From Phycisphaeraceae bacterium (GTDB lineage Bacteria > Planctomycetota > Phycisphaerae > Phycisphaerales > UBA1924), in contig JAHBWW010000002.1 of assembly GCA_019636795.1 (NCBI GenBank), positions 649,011 through 713,010 of the forward strand: 64,000 nt of DNA. Direction: 5' to 3'. The position numbers and the translations under genes were made by a program. How positions within the stretch are numbered: the stretch's first letter is position 1; each line of letters opens with the position of its first letter. Positions 17,319 to 25,255 of the stretch are shown in pieces. A model generated the notes under the pieces. That model was not told where the DNA came from. It made no database searches and saw only the letters and a list, made by a program, of their open reading frames with translations.

Positions 17319-17411
17319 GTCCCAAGTCTACCGGCCTCGAACCCCCCATGTCGCCTTGGCGTCTACCCCTAGTCGTGCACTCGCCAGACTCTGGCCGATG
17401 AGATTCACAGC

Positions 17412-17921
17412 GTGACCTCTCAGGAACACACACCTCTCCGTTCCCTCTTCGGCCCGTTCGATCCGGGATGGCTGTACCTGCTCGCAGGTCTGGGATTGCT
17501 CTCGGCCTCAGCTCTTATCCCCGCCCAGAAAGACCTCGCCGACGCCCGCTGGCGCCGCGATACAGCCCTTCAACTCGAGCAACATCGCCTCGATCGCCTT
17601 GAACGGTACCACGCCTACCGCGATTCCCTCAAACAGGGTGATCCGAACCTGACACAAAGCCTTGCAGCCTCTCAACTCGGTTTGGTCCCGTCAGGACAAA
17701 CCCCACTGACATCCGCTTCGATGCCCGCACTCCGGCATGCGTCGATTTTTCATGAGCTCGAGCCGCCGCCCATCGAAGTTGTCACCCCCACATCAAGGGT
17801 GTCGATGCTTCAGCGTCTTGTGACCGCTCGCGATTCGCGACTGTGGATTATTGCTGCAGCTGCGATTTGCCTGCTTTTCGGGGCCTTGCCACGGTCGGGC
17901 AGTCAGGCCGATGACGCCTGA
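17412..17921 (+). CDS. Small membrane protein of unknown function upstream of rnpA
   Basis: A GTG start opens 169 residues with a predicted membrane segment at about 19-37 (LYLLAGLGLLSASALIP), a charged coiled-coil-like stretch (DLADARWRRDTALQLEQHRLD), a Ser/Pro-rich middle and a second membrane segment near 147-161 (IIAAAAICLLFGALP). The arrangement loosely recalls small division or septum-associated proteins, but I do not recognise the family. It ends at 17921, just before rnpA, and is transcribed divergently from the ketosynthase operon across only 93 bases. Confidence 0.65.
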   Translation: MTSQEHTPLRSLFGPFDPGWLYLLAGLGLLSASALIPAQKDLADARWRRDTALQLEQHRLDRLERYHAYRDSLKQGDPNLTQSLAASQLGLVPSGQTPLTSASMPALRHASIFHELEPPPIEVVTPTSRVSMLQRLVTARDSRLWIIAAAAICLLFGALPRSGSQADDA

Positions 17922-17946
17922 GGATGTCGGGCTGTACGATCACAGG

Positions 17947-18351
17947 ATGGCACTTTTTGCCCCATTCAGACCTCGGCATCGGCTCAGCCACGCGCGCGAG
18001 TTTCGGGCGGTCTATGACACACGGCTCAAAAAACCCCGGGGACCGCTCATCGTCTGGGCGTGTGCGACCGAACACCGCGAGCACCGTCTGGGGCTCTCGA
18101 TCGGCCGACGGGTCGGACCTGCTGTCGCGCGGAACGCGGTCAAGCGCCGCTTACGAGAGGCCTTTCGTCTGTCGCAAGCCGAGTTTCCCATCCCCCCGGA
18201 CGGCGGGGGGTACGATCTTGTAGTCGGAGCCCAGCCCCACGATCTGCTCACCATGCAGGCCTATCGCGTCCTGCTCCTTGAGGCTGTTCATGCACTGCAC
18301 CGGGAACACTGCCGACGCCAGCGACGAACATCCGACTCAGGGCAAACCTGA
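17947..18351 (+). CDS. rnpA: Ribonuclease P protein component
   Basis: This is the protein cofactor of RNase P, which trims tRNA 5' leaders. The 134-residue product shows the family order: FRPRHRLSHAREFRAVYDT at the N-terminus, then the signature GLSIGRRVGPAVARNAVKRRLREAFR and DLVVGAQP. The ATG at 17947 is chosen because it puts the RHRLSH motif near the start; an ATG at 17911, overlapping the preceding gene, is a possible alternative. It overlaps yidD, the usual rnpA partner. No rpmH (L34) or yidC gene is visible nearby, which differs from the common rpmH-rnpA-yidD-yidC order. Confidence 0.93.
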   Translation: MALFAPFRPRHRLSHAREFRAVYDTRLKKPRGPLIVWACATEHREHRLGLSIGRRVGPAVARNAVKRRLREAFRLSQAEFPIPPDGGGYDLVVGAQPHDLLTMQAYRVLLLEAVHALHREHCRRQRRTSDSGQT

Positions 18352-18721
18352 CGCGGCAACAGCACCCCCAAAACCGGTCATTGGTGTGCGTCGTGTCTTG
18401 ATTTGGCCTTTTGTGGCGGTGATTTTTGCGTATCGTGCGACGCTGTCGCCGTTCGTTGGCAGGCAATGTCGATTTCACCCGACATGCTCGCTCTACGCCT
18501 TGGACGCTTACCGGCGTCACGGCGCTTGGATCGGCACGACCCTGACTTTCAAGCGCGTGTTGAGGTGCCATCCCTTTTCGAGGGGTGGGTACGACCCGGT
18601 GCCGATCGATCGACCAGAGCGTACCAAGGGGCGTTCGTCCCCTACAGTCAGGCTTGCCGATGATGGCATGGCGCATCCTTCTCTTCATGATACGCGCACC
18701 GTCGAAGGGCCATCCTCATGA
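18290..18721 (+). CDS. yidD: Membrane protein insertion efficiency factor YidD
   Basis: The core VRRVLIWPFVAVIFAYRATLS..FVGRQCRFHPTCS.YALDAYRRHGAWIG with RVLRCHPFSRGGYDPVP is the YidD (DUF37/COG0759) signature with its conserved Cys residues. YidD binds the inner membrane and assists YidC-dependent protein insertion. The frame overlaps the end of rnpA by about 60 bases, as is frequent for this pair, and carries an extended polar N-terminus of some 30 residues and a 35-residue C-terminal extension. The exact start (18278 or 18290) is uncertain. It overlaps the next gene by four bases. Confidence 0.92.
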   Translation: MHCTGNTADASDEHPTQGKPDAATAPPKPVIGVRRVLIWPFVAVIFAYRATLSPFVGRQCRFHPTCSLYALDAYRRHGAWIGTTLTFKRVLRCHPFSRGGYDPVPIDRPERTKGRSSPTVRLADDGMAHPSLHDTRTVEGPSS

Positions 18722-19323
18722 GCCGACTTCCAGCCGCCAAGCGGCGCGAACAACTGCTCGACTGCGCTGCAGAACTCTTTGCAGCCCAAGGTTATGCGCG
18801 CGCGACAACCGCTCAGTTGGCCAAGTCTGCGGGCGTGACCGAGCCGATCATCTACCGCCACTTCAAATCCAAGCGGGACCTGTTCGTTGCCCTGATCGAG
18901 CGTACGGGCAAACGCACGCTGACGCGCTGGGAGCAGGATCTGGAGGGTGCAGACGATCCTGGCGAGCGTCTGCGTCGTCTGATTGGCGACAATCCGATGG
19001 TGGCTGAGGGTGGGCGCGAGGCGTATCGGGTGTTTCTACAGGCCATCAGCGAGGTGGATGACGACATGATTCAGGCTGCGATCGCGCGCCATATCGCCAG
19101 TGTGCACACATTCCTTGAGAAGGAGATTGTGCGCGCGCAGGAAGCTCATCGCGTCACGAATAAGTACACGGCGGAAGTGCTAGCCTGGCTGATGATCAAC
19201 ATCGGGATGGGCTACGGCGTGCTTTCGGCCATGAAGATCCGCAACCACGGCATTGACGCCAGCGGGACACACGTGCAGGAGGTTCTGTCGCGTGTGCTGG
19301 TCGGACGCCCGCCGGAGAAGTAG
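18718..19323 (+). CDS. TetR/AcrR family transcriptional regulator
   Basis: The 201-residue product begins with a TetR helix-turn-helix: REQLLDCAAELFAAQGYARAT, TAQLAKSAGVTEPIIYRHF and KSKRDLFVALIE. The C-terminal ligand domain is generic. The start overlaps the yidD stop (ATGA-type), and its own stop TAG abuts the GTG of the cysteine desulfurase gene, so the three are probably co-transcribed. The inducer and targets cannot be told from sequence; autoregulation of this cluster is a reasonable guess. Confidence 0.9.
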   Translation: MSRLPAAKRREQLLDCAAELFAAQGYARATTAQLAKSAGVTEPIIYRHFKSKRDLFVALIERTGKRTLTRWEQDLEGADDPGERLRRLIGDNPMVAEGGREAYRVFLQAISEVDDDMIQAAIARHIASVHTFLEKEIVRAQEAHRVTNKYTAEVLAWLMINIGMGYGVLSAMKIRNHGIDASGTHVQEVLSRVLVGRPPEK

Positions 19324-20478
19324 GTGCACCGGCCGTTGATCTATCTCGATAACAATGCCACCACGCGCCCGAGTGAGTCTGTGTGCGCCGCTGTGCAGCG
19401 CGCCTGCTCCGAACTCTGGGCCAACCCATCGAGCGTGCACCGCGAGGGTCAGCGTGTGCGGGCTGCGGTCGAGCTGGCGCGGGCCGAGGTTGCTGCCCTG
19501 ATCGGGGCCGAGCCGAAAGAGTTGACGTTCACCTCGGGCGGGACAGAATCGATCCACCTTGCCTTGCGTGGGGTGTTGGCGACATCCAAGACGCCGGTGC
19601 TGGCCACGACCGCGATTGAACATGCCGCCATTCGCGATCTGGCAGCCCAACTCGAGAAGTACGGCGGGGTGCAAGTCCACTGGTTGCCTCTCAAGCCGGG
19701 CGGCCTGATCGACCTCGACGCGGCGGCACCGTTGATCGCATCGGCCACGCTCGTGAGCGTGCAGTGGGCGAACAACGAAACGGGTGTGATTCAACCCGTT
19801 GGGGAGATAGCCACCCTCTGCCAGAGCGCTGGGGTTCCATTTCATTGCGATGCGACGCAATGGGTCGGGCGGATGCCGCTGGATTTGAATGCTTCGCCAT
19901 CCGTCGGTGTCGATCTGATGACCTTTTCTGCCCACAAGTTTCATGGGCCCAAGGGGGTCGGGGCGTTGTGGGTGCGCAAAGGGCTGGGCGTGCGGCCGAC
20001 GATGCCCGGATCGCACGAATTGGGTCGGCGCGGGGGCACTGAAAACGTGCCCGGCATTCTGGGCATGGGTGCGGCTGCGATCGAAGCGGGACAGTGGCTG
20101 GCTCGGCCCGGGGAGCGTGACCGGCTCGCGGGCATGCGCGACCGCTTTGAAACTAAAATCGAGTCACGGTGCCCGTCGGCCGCGATCAACGCCCCGCCCG
20201 GGCGCGCGCCACGACTGTGGAATACCACCAATATCGGGTTCTCGCGACTGGAAGCCGAGGCCTTGTTGATGCTCCTGAGCGAGCGCGGGGTGTGTGCTTC
20301 GGCCGGGGCGGCGTGCTCGTCGGGCTCGCTGGATCCGTCGCCGGTGCTGCTGGCGATGGGGGTGAGGCCGGAGGTGGCCCATGGGTCGATCCGTATGAGT
20401 CTGTCGCGTGAAACGACGCCCGAGGAACTGGATCGGGCAGTCGAGATCATCGTTGAGGCTGTCGAGCGTCTGACATAG
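19324..20478 (+). CDS. Cysteine desulfurase (IscS/NifS-type)
   Basis: PLP enzyme releasing sulfur from cysteine as a persulfide for Fe-S clusters and thiolated tRNA. Motifs: YLDNNATTRPSESV at the N-terminus, TSGGTESIHLAL, catalytic His100 in TAIEHAAIRDL, PLP Lys205 in FSAHKFHGPKGVGALW, RRGGTENVPGILG, and the mobile-loop Cys331 in CASAGAACSSGSLDPSPVL. The 384-residue length is normal. It starts with GTG immediately after the TetR stop. No iscU, iscR or tRNA-thiolation gene adjoins it, so the recipient pathway is not evident from context. Confidence 0.93.
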   Translation: MHRPLIYLDNNATTRPSESVCAAVQRACSELWANPSSVHREGQRVRAAVELARAEVAALIGAEPKELTFTSGGTESIHLALRGVLATSKTPVLATTAIEHAAIRDLAAQLEKYGGVQVHWLPLKPGGLIDLDAAAPLIASATLVSVQWANNETGVIQPVGEIATLCQSAGVPFHCDATQWVGRMPLDLNASPSVGVDLMTFSAHKFHGPKGVGALWVRKGLGVRPTMPGSHELGRRGGTENVPGILGMGAAAIEAGQWLARPGERDRLAGMRDRFETKIESRCPSAAINAPPGRAPRLWNTTNIGFSRLEAEALLMLLSERGVCASAGAACSSGSLDPSPVLLAMGVRPEVAHGSIRMSLSRETTPEELDRAVEIIVEAVERLT

Positions 20479-20522
20479 GGTGGATCGTGGCACGCGAGCG
20501 GGGATTGGTGTACCCTCTTCGC

Positions 20523-21296
20523 ATGACACAAATTCCTTATGTCTCGGATCCGTACGGACACGATCACCTGTCCGAGCCGCCGCGCACGAGTCTGATGGCG
20601 ATCATTTCGATGGTGCTGAGTCTGATCGGGTGCTGTCTGCCGATCGGGTTTCTCGGAGCGATTCTCGGCGTGTTTTCGCTGGTGGGGATCAGTTCATCGA
20701 GAGGACGGGTCACGGGCAAAGGATTTGCTGTGGCGGGCATCATCATTGGTGTGATCAACACCGCCATACTGGTCAGCGCGTTCGTCGCCGCGGAGAAGGG
20801 GTTCAAGGCGTACATGGGCATCACCGAGCCGATCTATCTCAATCTTGAGGCTGGCGACTTCGACAGCGTGCGTTTGGCACTGTCAGGCGCGAGCGCAACG
20901 ACGACAGATGAACAGTTCATTGCATTCCGCGATGCCTATCAGGCGGAGCTTGGGTCGTTCAGTCGCATGCCGAGCGGGTGGTTCGAATTGATGACCAACT
21001 TTGTAGGGCCTGAGATTGGGCCAAACGTGGGTGTGTTCCAGGGTCGCAATGACATGATCCCCACGCCGGCGCACTTTGATCAGGGTGTTGCGCTGCTGAT
21101 CTTCCAGTTCAATCCGGCACAGACCAGCGGTGGGCCGCCGCTCTTTGTGGATCTGTTCGTCGTGCTTCCTGACGGGACTGAGATTTTGTTGTCGGACTTT
21201 GCCTCGGTGTCGGCGGTGCCGCCAGCCGTGCCTGCAGTTCCGGCGCCTGTCGATCCAGCGCAACCGGACGAACCTGAGATGGATGACGAGGGTTGA
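20523..21296 (+). CDS. DUF4190-like membrane protein
   Basis: The N-terminal part has two hydrophobic segments (MAIISMVLSLIGCCLPIGFLG and GKGFAVAGIIIGVINTAILV), a pattern typical of DUF4190-domain proteins, followed by a soluble C-terminal domain of about 160 residues and a Pro/Ala-rich end rich in acidic residues. The ATG at 20523 is preferred; a GTG at 20487 is possible. The function is unknown. Because it directly precedes the Mla-type ATPase and MCE gene, it could be part of the same lipid-transport unit, but nothing in its sequence resembles the MlaE permease. Confidence 0.72.
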   Translation: MTQIPYVSDPYGHDHLSEPPRTSLMAIISMVLSLIGCCLPIGFLGAILGVFSLVGISSSRGRVTGKGFAVAGIIIGVINTAILVSAFVAAEKGFKAYMGITEPIYLNLEAGDFDSVRLALSGASATTTDEQFIAFRDAYQAELGSFSRMPSGWFELMTNFVGPEIGPNVGVFQGRNDMIPTPAHFDQGVALLIFQFNPAQTSGGPPLFVDLFVVLPDGTEILLSDFASVSAVPPAVPAVPAPVDPAQPDEPEMDDEG

Positions 21297-21345
21297 GCGG
21301 AATGCCGGCTCTGGAGGTTCGTTTGATCTTGATACTCGCTTGAGC

Positions 21346-22248
21346 ATGCCTGCAACAGAGGAACAACCCGCGATTCGTCTGCGCAACATCGTCAAGCGTT
21401 TCGGCGACCAGACCGTGCTTGACGGCATCAATCTCGACGTACGCCGGGGCGAGACGATGGTTGTCATGGGGGGCTCGGGCTCGGGCAAGAGCACGACGCT
21501 GCGGCTGCTCATTGGAACATTCCTTCCTGATGAGGGCACGATCGAGATCCTCGGGAAGAACGTCGGCACGATGAACGAAGAGGAATTCAACGAAGTGCGC
21601 AAGCGTTTCGGTATTCTTTTTCAGTCTGGCGCGTTGTTCAACTCGATGACCATCGCTGAGAACGTCGCGCTGCCGCTGCGCGAGCATACGGACCTGGATC
21701 CGGAGATCATCGACATCACGGTGAAGATCAAACTCGAGCTTGTGGGGCTGCGCGAACATGCGGAGAAGTTTCCGGCCCAGCTCTCGGGCGGGATGAAGAA
21801 GCGTGCGGGGCTGGCGCGCGCGATGGCGCTGGACCCGGAGATTCTCTTTTACGACGAGCCTTCGGCCGGGCTTGATCCCGTCACGAGCGCGCAGATCGAC
21901 CAACTGATCGTTTCGCTCAGCCGCCAACTCGGGGTCACGAGCGTCGTAGTGACGCACGAAATGGACTCGGCGTTCACGATTGCCGACCGCATGGCCATGC
22001 TCGACAAGGGGCGCATGATCAAGATCGAGAGTCGCGACTGGTTCGCTCGGCTCCGCGATATGTCGAAGGATGAGGCCGCCCAGCTTGACGAAAATCACCG
22101 ACTCATTCGCCAGTTCCTGCGGGGCGATGCCGAGGGCCCGATCACCGATCGTCGCAATGATCTGGGCTATGAAGCCGATTTGTTTGGTGCGAGCACTCCG
22201 CGGTTGTCGCCCGTCCCCAGTGTCGAACCCACGCGGGGCATCTCCTGA
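21346..22248 (+). CDS. ABC transporter ATP-binding protein, MlaF-type
   Basis: ATPase of an MCE-linked lipid transporter. From ATG 21346 the product is 300 residues, with Walker A GGSGSGKST at 42-50, the Q-loop FGILFQSGALFNSMTIAENVALPL (the MlaF-characteristic LFQSGALF), signature LSGGMKKRAGLARA, Walker B PEILFYDEPSAGLDP and switch His in VVVTHEMDSA. An in-frame ATG at 21283, overlapping the preceding gene, is an alternative start. The MCE gene starts 36 bases downstream. A C-terminal extension of about 40 residues is Pro/Ser-rich. The permease partner (MlaE) is not adjacent. Confidence 0.9.
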   Translation: MPATEEQPAIRLRNIVKRFGDQTVLDGINLDVRRGETMVVMGGSGSGKSTTLRLLIGTFLPDEGTIEILGKNVGTMNEEEFNEVRKRFGILFQSGALFNSMTIAENVALPLREHTDLDPEIIDITVKIKLELVGLREHAEKFPAQLSGGMKKRAGLARAMALDPEILFYDEPSAGLDPVTSAQIDQLIVSLSRQLGVTSVVVTHEMDSAFTIADRMAMLDKGRMIKIESRDWFARLRDMSKDEAAQLDENHRLIRQFLRGDAEGPITDRRNDLGYEADLFGASTPRLSPVPSVEPTRGIS

Positions 22249-22284
22249 CAGGAACAGACTTATGCAGAACATGAGGACAAACCG

Positions 22285-23631
22285 ATGAGCGCCCGTACTG
22301 CCCAGCGCAACAACTTTTTAGCCGGACTCTTTCTTGTCCTCGGGCTGATCTTTGCTGTCGTGCTGAGTTTCTGGACATCGGACATCTTTGATCGCATCGG
22401 GTCGTTCCGGGTGTATGTGATCGACTTCTCGTTGCGCGACGGCGCGACGGGGCTTGAGAAGGGTTCGCCGGTGTTGCTTGGGGGCAAGTCGGTCGGGCGG
22501 GTCGAGCGCGTTGACTGGCTTCGAGAAGGACAGACACCCGATGGTCGCCAGATCGCCCGGTCGATCAGCGTCGAGGTCAAGGTTCGCACTGATGTCCCGC
22601 TGTATGACAATGCGCAGGCGTGGATCGAACGCCCGATCCTTGGCGGGCTTGCAGCGATCAACATCATCGATCCTGGCGGCCCGCACGACGGGAGCGCGCT
22701 GCTCGCGACCGGCGCGCGCATGGGTGGCAAACTCGCCCCGAGCCTGCTCGCGCAGGCGGGTTTCGGCCCTGAACAAGTCGAAGAGATGAAGTCGATCCTG
22801 CGCGAAGTCAATGCTGCTGCATCCGACATTGCCCAGATCACCGGCGCGATAGCACCGAATGCCGAATCGAACGTTTCGGATGTGTCGGCGATGCTTGCGT
22901 CCGCGAGGCGAACCATCGAAATGGCCGAACATGACTACCGCTCGCTCTGGTCGCCCAAGGTCACCGCGATGCTCGACAAGGGCGTCGAGATCAGCGAGGT
23001 GGCGCGCGAGATCGTCGATTCGGCGCTTGAAGGTGTGGGGGAGGCCCGCGGTGGCATCGAGGATGCGCGTGGCGTGATCCGCACTTCGCAGGAGATTCTT
23101 GACGATTCCCGCAGCAACATCGACACGATTCTGGCCAATATTGAAGATGCAACGCGCCACTTCAACGAGGTCACGCGCGAGGAGATCGACCAGACCATCG
23201 CACGCGGACGCGCAGCTGTAGACGACTTTGGTCAACTGGGTGACTCGCTCAATCTGCTTGTCAACGAGCAGAGGCCGCATATTCAGGCCACGATGACCAA
23301 CGTGCGACTGGCCAGCCTCGACGCTCGGCTGTTCCTCGACGAGATCAAGGCTCAGCCCTGGCGCCTGCTGCGTCAGCCGAACAAGAAGGAACTGGAGCGA
23401 GAACTGCTGTATTCGAGTGCGCGGGCTTATGCAGGCGCGGTCAGCGACCTGCGGGCTGCCAGTGCCTCGCTTGACAGCATTTTGAGGCAAACCGAAACCG
23501 GCGGCACGCCCGTGCTTTCTCCCGAAGCCATTGCGTCGCTTCAGCAGCGGATCCACGATGCCTTTCAGACCTATCAGAGAGCGGAAAAAACCCTGCTCGA
23601 CGCTATTATCCACCATGCCCCCGCGCCATGA
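22285..23631 (+). CDS. MCE domain (MlaD-type) lipid-transport protein
   Basis: A short cytoplasmic start (MSARTAQRNN) is followed by one membrane helix (FLAGLFLVLGLIFAVVLSFW) and an MCE domain at about 38-130 (GLEKGSPVLLGGKSVGRVERV, VEVKVRTDVPLYDNAQAWIE, GGLAAINIIDPG). The remaining 300 residues are mostly alpha-helical with heptad-like Ala/Glu/Ile spacing, as in MCE proteins that build a hydrophobic tunnel. At 448 residues it is much longer than MlaD (about 180) and closer to PqiB/LetB or Mce1-like single-domain proteins with long helices. It probably acts with the upstream ATPase in phospholipid traffic across the periplasm. Confidence 0.9.
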   Translation: MSARTAQRNNFLAGLFLVLGLIFAVVLSFWTSDIFDRIGSFRVYVIDFSLRDGATGLEKGSPVLLGGKSVGRVERVDWLREGQTPDGRQIARSISVEVKVRTDVPLYDNAQAWIERPILGGLAAINIIDPGGPHDGSALLATGARMGGKLAPSLLAQAGFGPEQVEEMKSILREVNAAASDIAQITGAIAPNAESNVSDVSAMLASARRTIEMAEHDYRSLWSPKVTAMLDKGVEISEVAREIVDSALEGVGEARGGIEDARGVIRTSQEILDDSRSNIDTILANIEDATRHFNEVTREEIDQTIARGRAAVDDFGQLGDSLNLLVNEQRPHIQATMTNVRLASLDARLFLDEIKAQPWRLLRQPNKKELERELLYSSARAYAGAVSDLRAASASLDSILRQTETGGTPVLSPEAIASLQQRIHDAFQTYQRAEKTLLDAIIHHAPAP

Positions 23632-23657
23632 TGCGTGGAAGTTGTTAGGATGATGTC

Positions 23658-24263
23658 GTGGCACAACGCAGGCACCAGTACGAGCGAGCTTTCGAGGCGT
23701 ACCTTCGCGCCCGCAAGATTCCGTACGTTGCTGTCAATGAGGCCAAGAAGGCGATTTTGCCTGATGGGACTCCGTTTCGCGTTGCCGGCGACAACGGCAC
23801 GCAAACGCTCAAATCGTTCGATTTTGTCGTGTATGGCTCGACGACGAACCTGCTTGTAGAGATCAAGGGCCGCAGGCTTGGTGCAACACCCTCACGCGCG
23901 GGCACCTCGGCCCGGCTCGAATCGTGGGTCACGCTTGATGATGTCGAATCATTGAAGCTTTGGCAACAGTTTTTCGGGTTCGGGTTTGAAGCGGCGTTGG
24001 TGTTTGTCTACCAGTGCGAGCTCCAGCCGCCCGACGGGTTGTTTCAGGAGGTTTTTGAGCACGCGGGGAAGTGGTTCATGCTCCGTGCGATCTATCTGAA
24101 CGCCTACGTTGAGCACATGCGAACCAGAAGTCCGCGGTGGCGTACTGTCCACCTGTCGGCGAGTGACTTTGAACGGTGCAGCCAGCCCTTCGGCCCGTCC
24201 CTCGTCGGGGCTGGGTCTGACGCGGGCCCGGAGGTTCCGGCGTTCGAGCCGCTGTCCGTGTAG
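23658..24263 (+). CDS. HYExAFE family protein (PD-(D/E)xK nuclease-like)
   Basis: The N-terminus HQYERAFEAYLRARKIPYV matches the HYExAFE signature (His6, Tyr8, Glu9, Ala11-Phe12-Glu13) of a family known mainly from planctomycetes. Residues 53-70 (SFDFVVYGSTTNLLVEIK) place Asp55, Glu68 and Lys70 in the D...ExK arrangement of PD-(D/E)xK phosphodiesterases, so a nuclease-type fold is likely. The GTG start at 23658 lies 26 bases after the MCE gene. The product is 201 residues, with a Pro/Gly-rich tail. Substrate and role are unknown; I know of no demonstrated activity for the family. Confidence 0.82.
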   Translation: MAQRRHQYERAFEAYLRARKIPYVAVNEAKKAILPDGTPFRVAGDNGTQTLKSFDFVVYGSTTNLLVEIKGRRLGATPSRAGTSARLESWVTLDDVESLKLWQQFFGFGFEAALVFVYQCELQPPDGLFQEVFEHAGKWFMLRAIYLNAYVEHMRTRSPRWRTVHLSASDFERCSQPFGPSLVGAGSDAGPEVPAFEPLSV

Positions 24264-24328
24264 ACTCTCATTCGCGGATTTCGACCCGCCCGCCTCGCGC
24301 GGGCCTGCAGGATCAGGAAAGGAACAGC

Positions 24329-24562
24329 ATGAAACGACCCGTCGGTACCTTGATCGCGATCGCCCTGACGTTTGGTGCTGTCGCCGCTTCGCACGCACCG
24401 GCGCAAATTGGCCAGCCTGCGCAGCCTCAGCAACTGCGCATCCCCAAGCCCGTCGGACAACCCAAGGCCACACCGATCATGACCATCTTGACGGCCATCC
24501 TCGTCGGGGGTGTTGTCGTGATCGCGACGCTGCTACCGAGCAAGCGTGGCCACCAGGATTGA
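24329..24562 (+). CDS. Small exported or membrane protein (77 aa)
   Basis: AGGAAAGGAA precedes the ATG. A signal peptide-like start (MKRPVGTLIAIALTFGAVAA) leads to a Pro/Gln-rich linker and a membrane segment (IMTILTAILVGGVVVIATLL) with a basic end (PSKRGHQD). The layout implies a small single-span membrane protein with the linker outside the membrane. It is the first of three consecutive small exported genes with good ribosome sites. Family not recognised. Confidence 0.72.
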   Translation: MKRPVGTLIAIALTFGAVAASHAPAQIGQPAQPQQLRIPKPVGQPKATPIMTILTAILVGGVVVIATLLPSKRGHQD

Positions 24563-24592
24563 CACACACCTCACACCGACAAGGAGTCTCAC

Positions 24593-24883
24593 ATGAAATC
24601 GCAGAACAATCGTGGGCTTGTCGTGCTCAACCTTGCACTACTGGCCATTCTCGGAGCCGTCACGCTCGTTCCGCAGGCCACGGCCCAGAACGCCAATCGA
24701 GGCCGCGGCGAGTACACCATGGTCGCGGGCGATCTGGACACCGGCAGTTCCGAAGGCGTGTACATCATCGACTCGGTCAACGCCGAGATGATCGTGCTGC
24801 GCTGGAACAACTCACGCCGTGTCCTTGAAGGCATCGGGTTCAGAAGTCTTCAGGATGACAGCAAGGCTCCCATCCGCCGCTAA
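24593..24883 (+). CDS. Small exported protein, paralog of the next gene (96 aa)
   Basis: AAGGAG precedes the ATG. A hydrophobic signal (LVVLNLALLAILGAVTLVP) ends at ATA-Q, and the mature part is about 65 residues: YTMVAGDLDTGSSEGVYIID followed by MIVLRWNNSRRVLEGIGFR. The same plan (YT...A....S.G..Y/F.ID..N..ML.V, then a basic/hydrophobic stretch with L.G or R.S) is found in the protein at 24905-25219, so the two look like diverged tandem duplicates. No Cys and no known motif. Role unknown. Confidence 0.72.
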   Translation: MKSQNNRGLVVLNLALLAILGAVTLVPQATAQNANRGRGEYTMVAGDLDTGSSEGVYIIDSVNAEMIVLRWNNSRRVLEGIGFRSLQDDSKAPIRR

Positions 24884-24904
24884 ACGCGAGAAAGGAACTC
24901 AGGC

Positions 24905-25219
24905 ATGGAACACACTCAACAGAAAGCTGCTCGCGTAACACTTTCGATCACCGCTGCGATCCTCGGAGGTCTGATCCTCCTTCAGACTGTCGGCATCCCC
25001 AGCGCATCGGCTCACATGGTCTCGAAGACCGGTGCCTACACCGGAATGACCGCCAATGGCGGCTCGACCGGCGAACTGCTCTTCGTCATTGACGATCGCA
25101 ACGAAGACCTGCTCGTCTACTCGGTCCAACAGGCACGTTCGGTCGAACTCCGCGCTCGCGAGTCGCTGCCCGAACTCTTCTCGATCGCCCGCAACCAGGC
25201 TCTGGGCGTTCGGCCTTAG
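24905..25219 (+). CDS. Small exported protein, paralog of the preceding gene (104 aa)
   Basis: GAAAGGAA precedes the ATG. A membrane/signal segment (VTLSITAAILGGLILLQTVG) is followed by SASAHMVSKTGAYTGMTANG and ELLFVIDDRNEDLLVYSVQQ, which line up with the mature domain of the gene just upstream. Both proteins keep the I-D-x-x-N-x-(E/D)-(M/L)-(I/L)-V block. Tandem position, equal size and shared pattern suggest a two-component secreted or membrane-attached pair. Function unknown. Confidence 0.72.
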   Translation: MEHTQQKAARVTLSITAAILGGLILLQTVGIPSASAHMVSKTGAYTGMTANGGSTGELLFVIDDRNEDLLVYSVQQARSVELRARESLPELFSIARNQALGVRP

Positions 25220-25255
25220 ACCGGCCCCTTCCTCATTGATCTTTCTTGAAACCAC

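Noticed and set aside
17412..18721. Possible replication origin near rnpA-yidD
   Set aside because: No DnaA gene, no cluster of TTATCCACA-type boxes and no dnaN or gyrB nearby.
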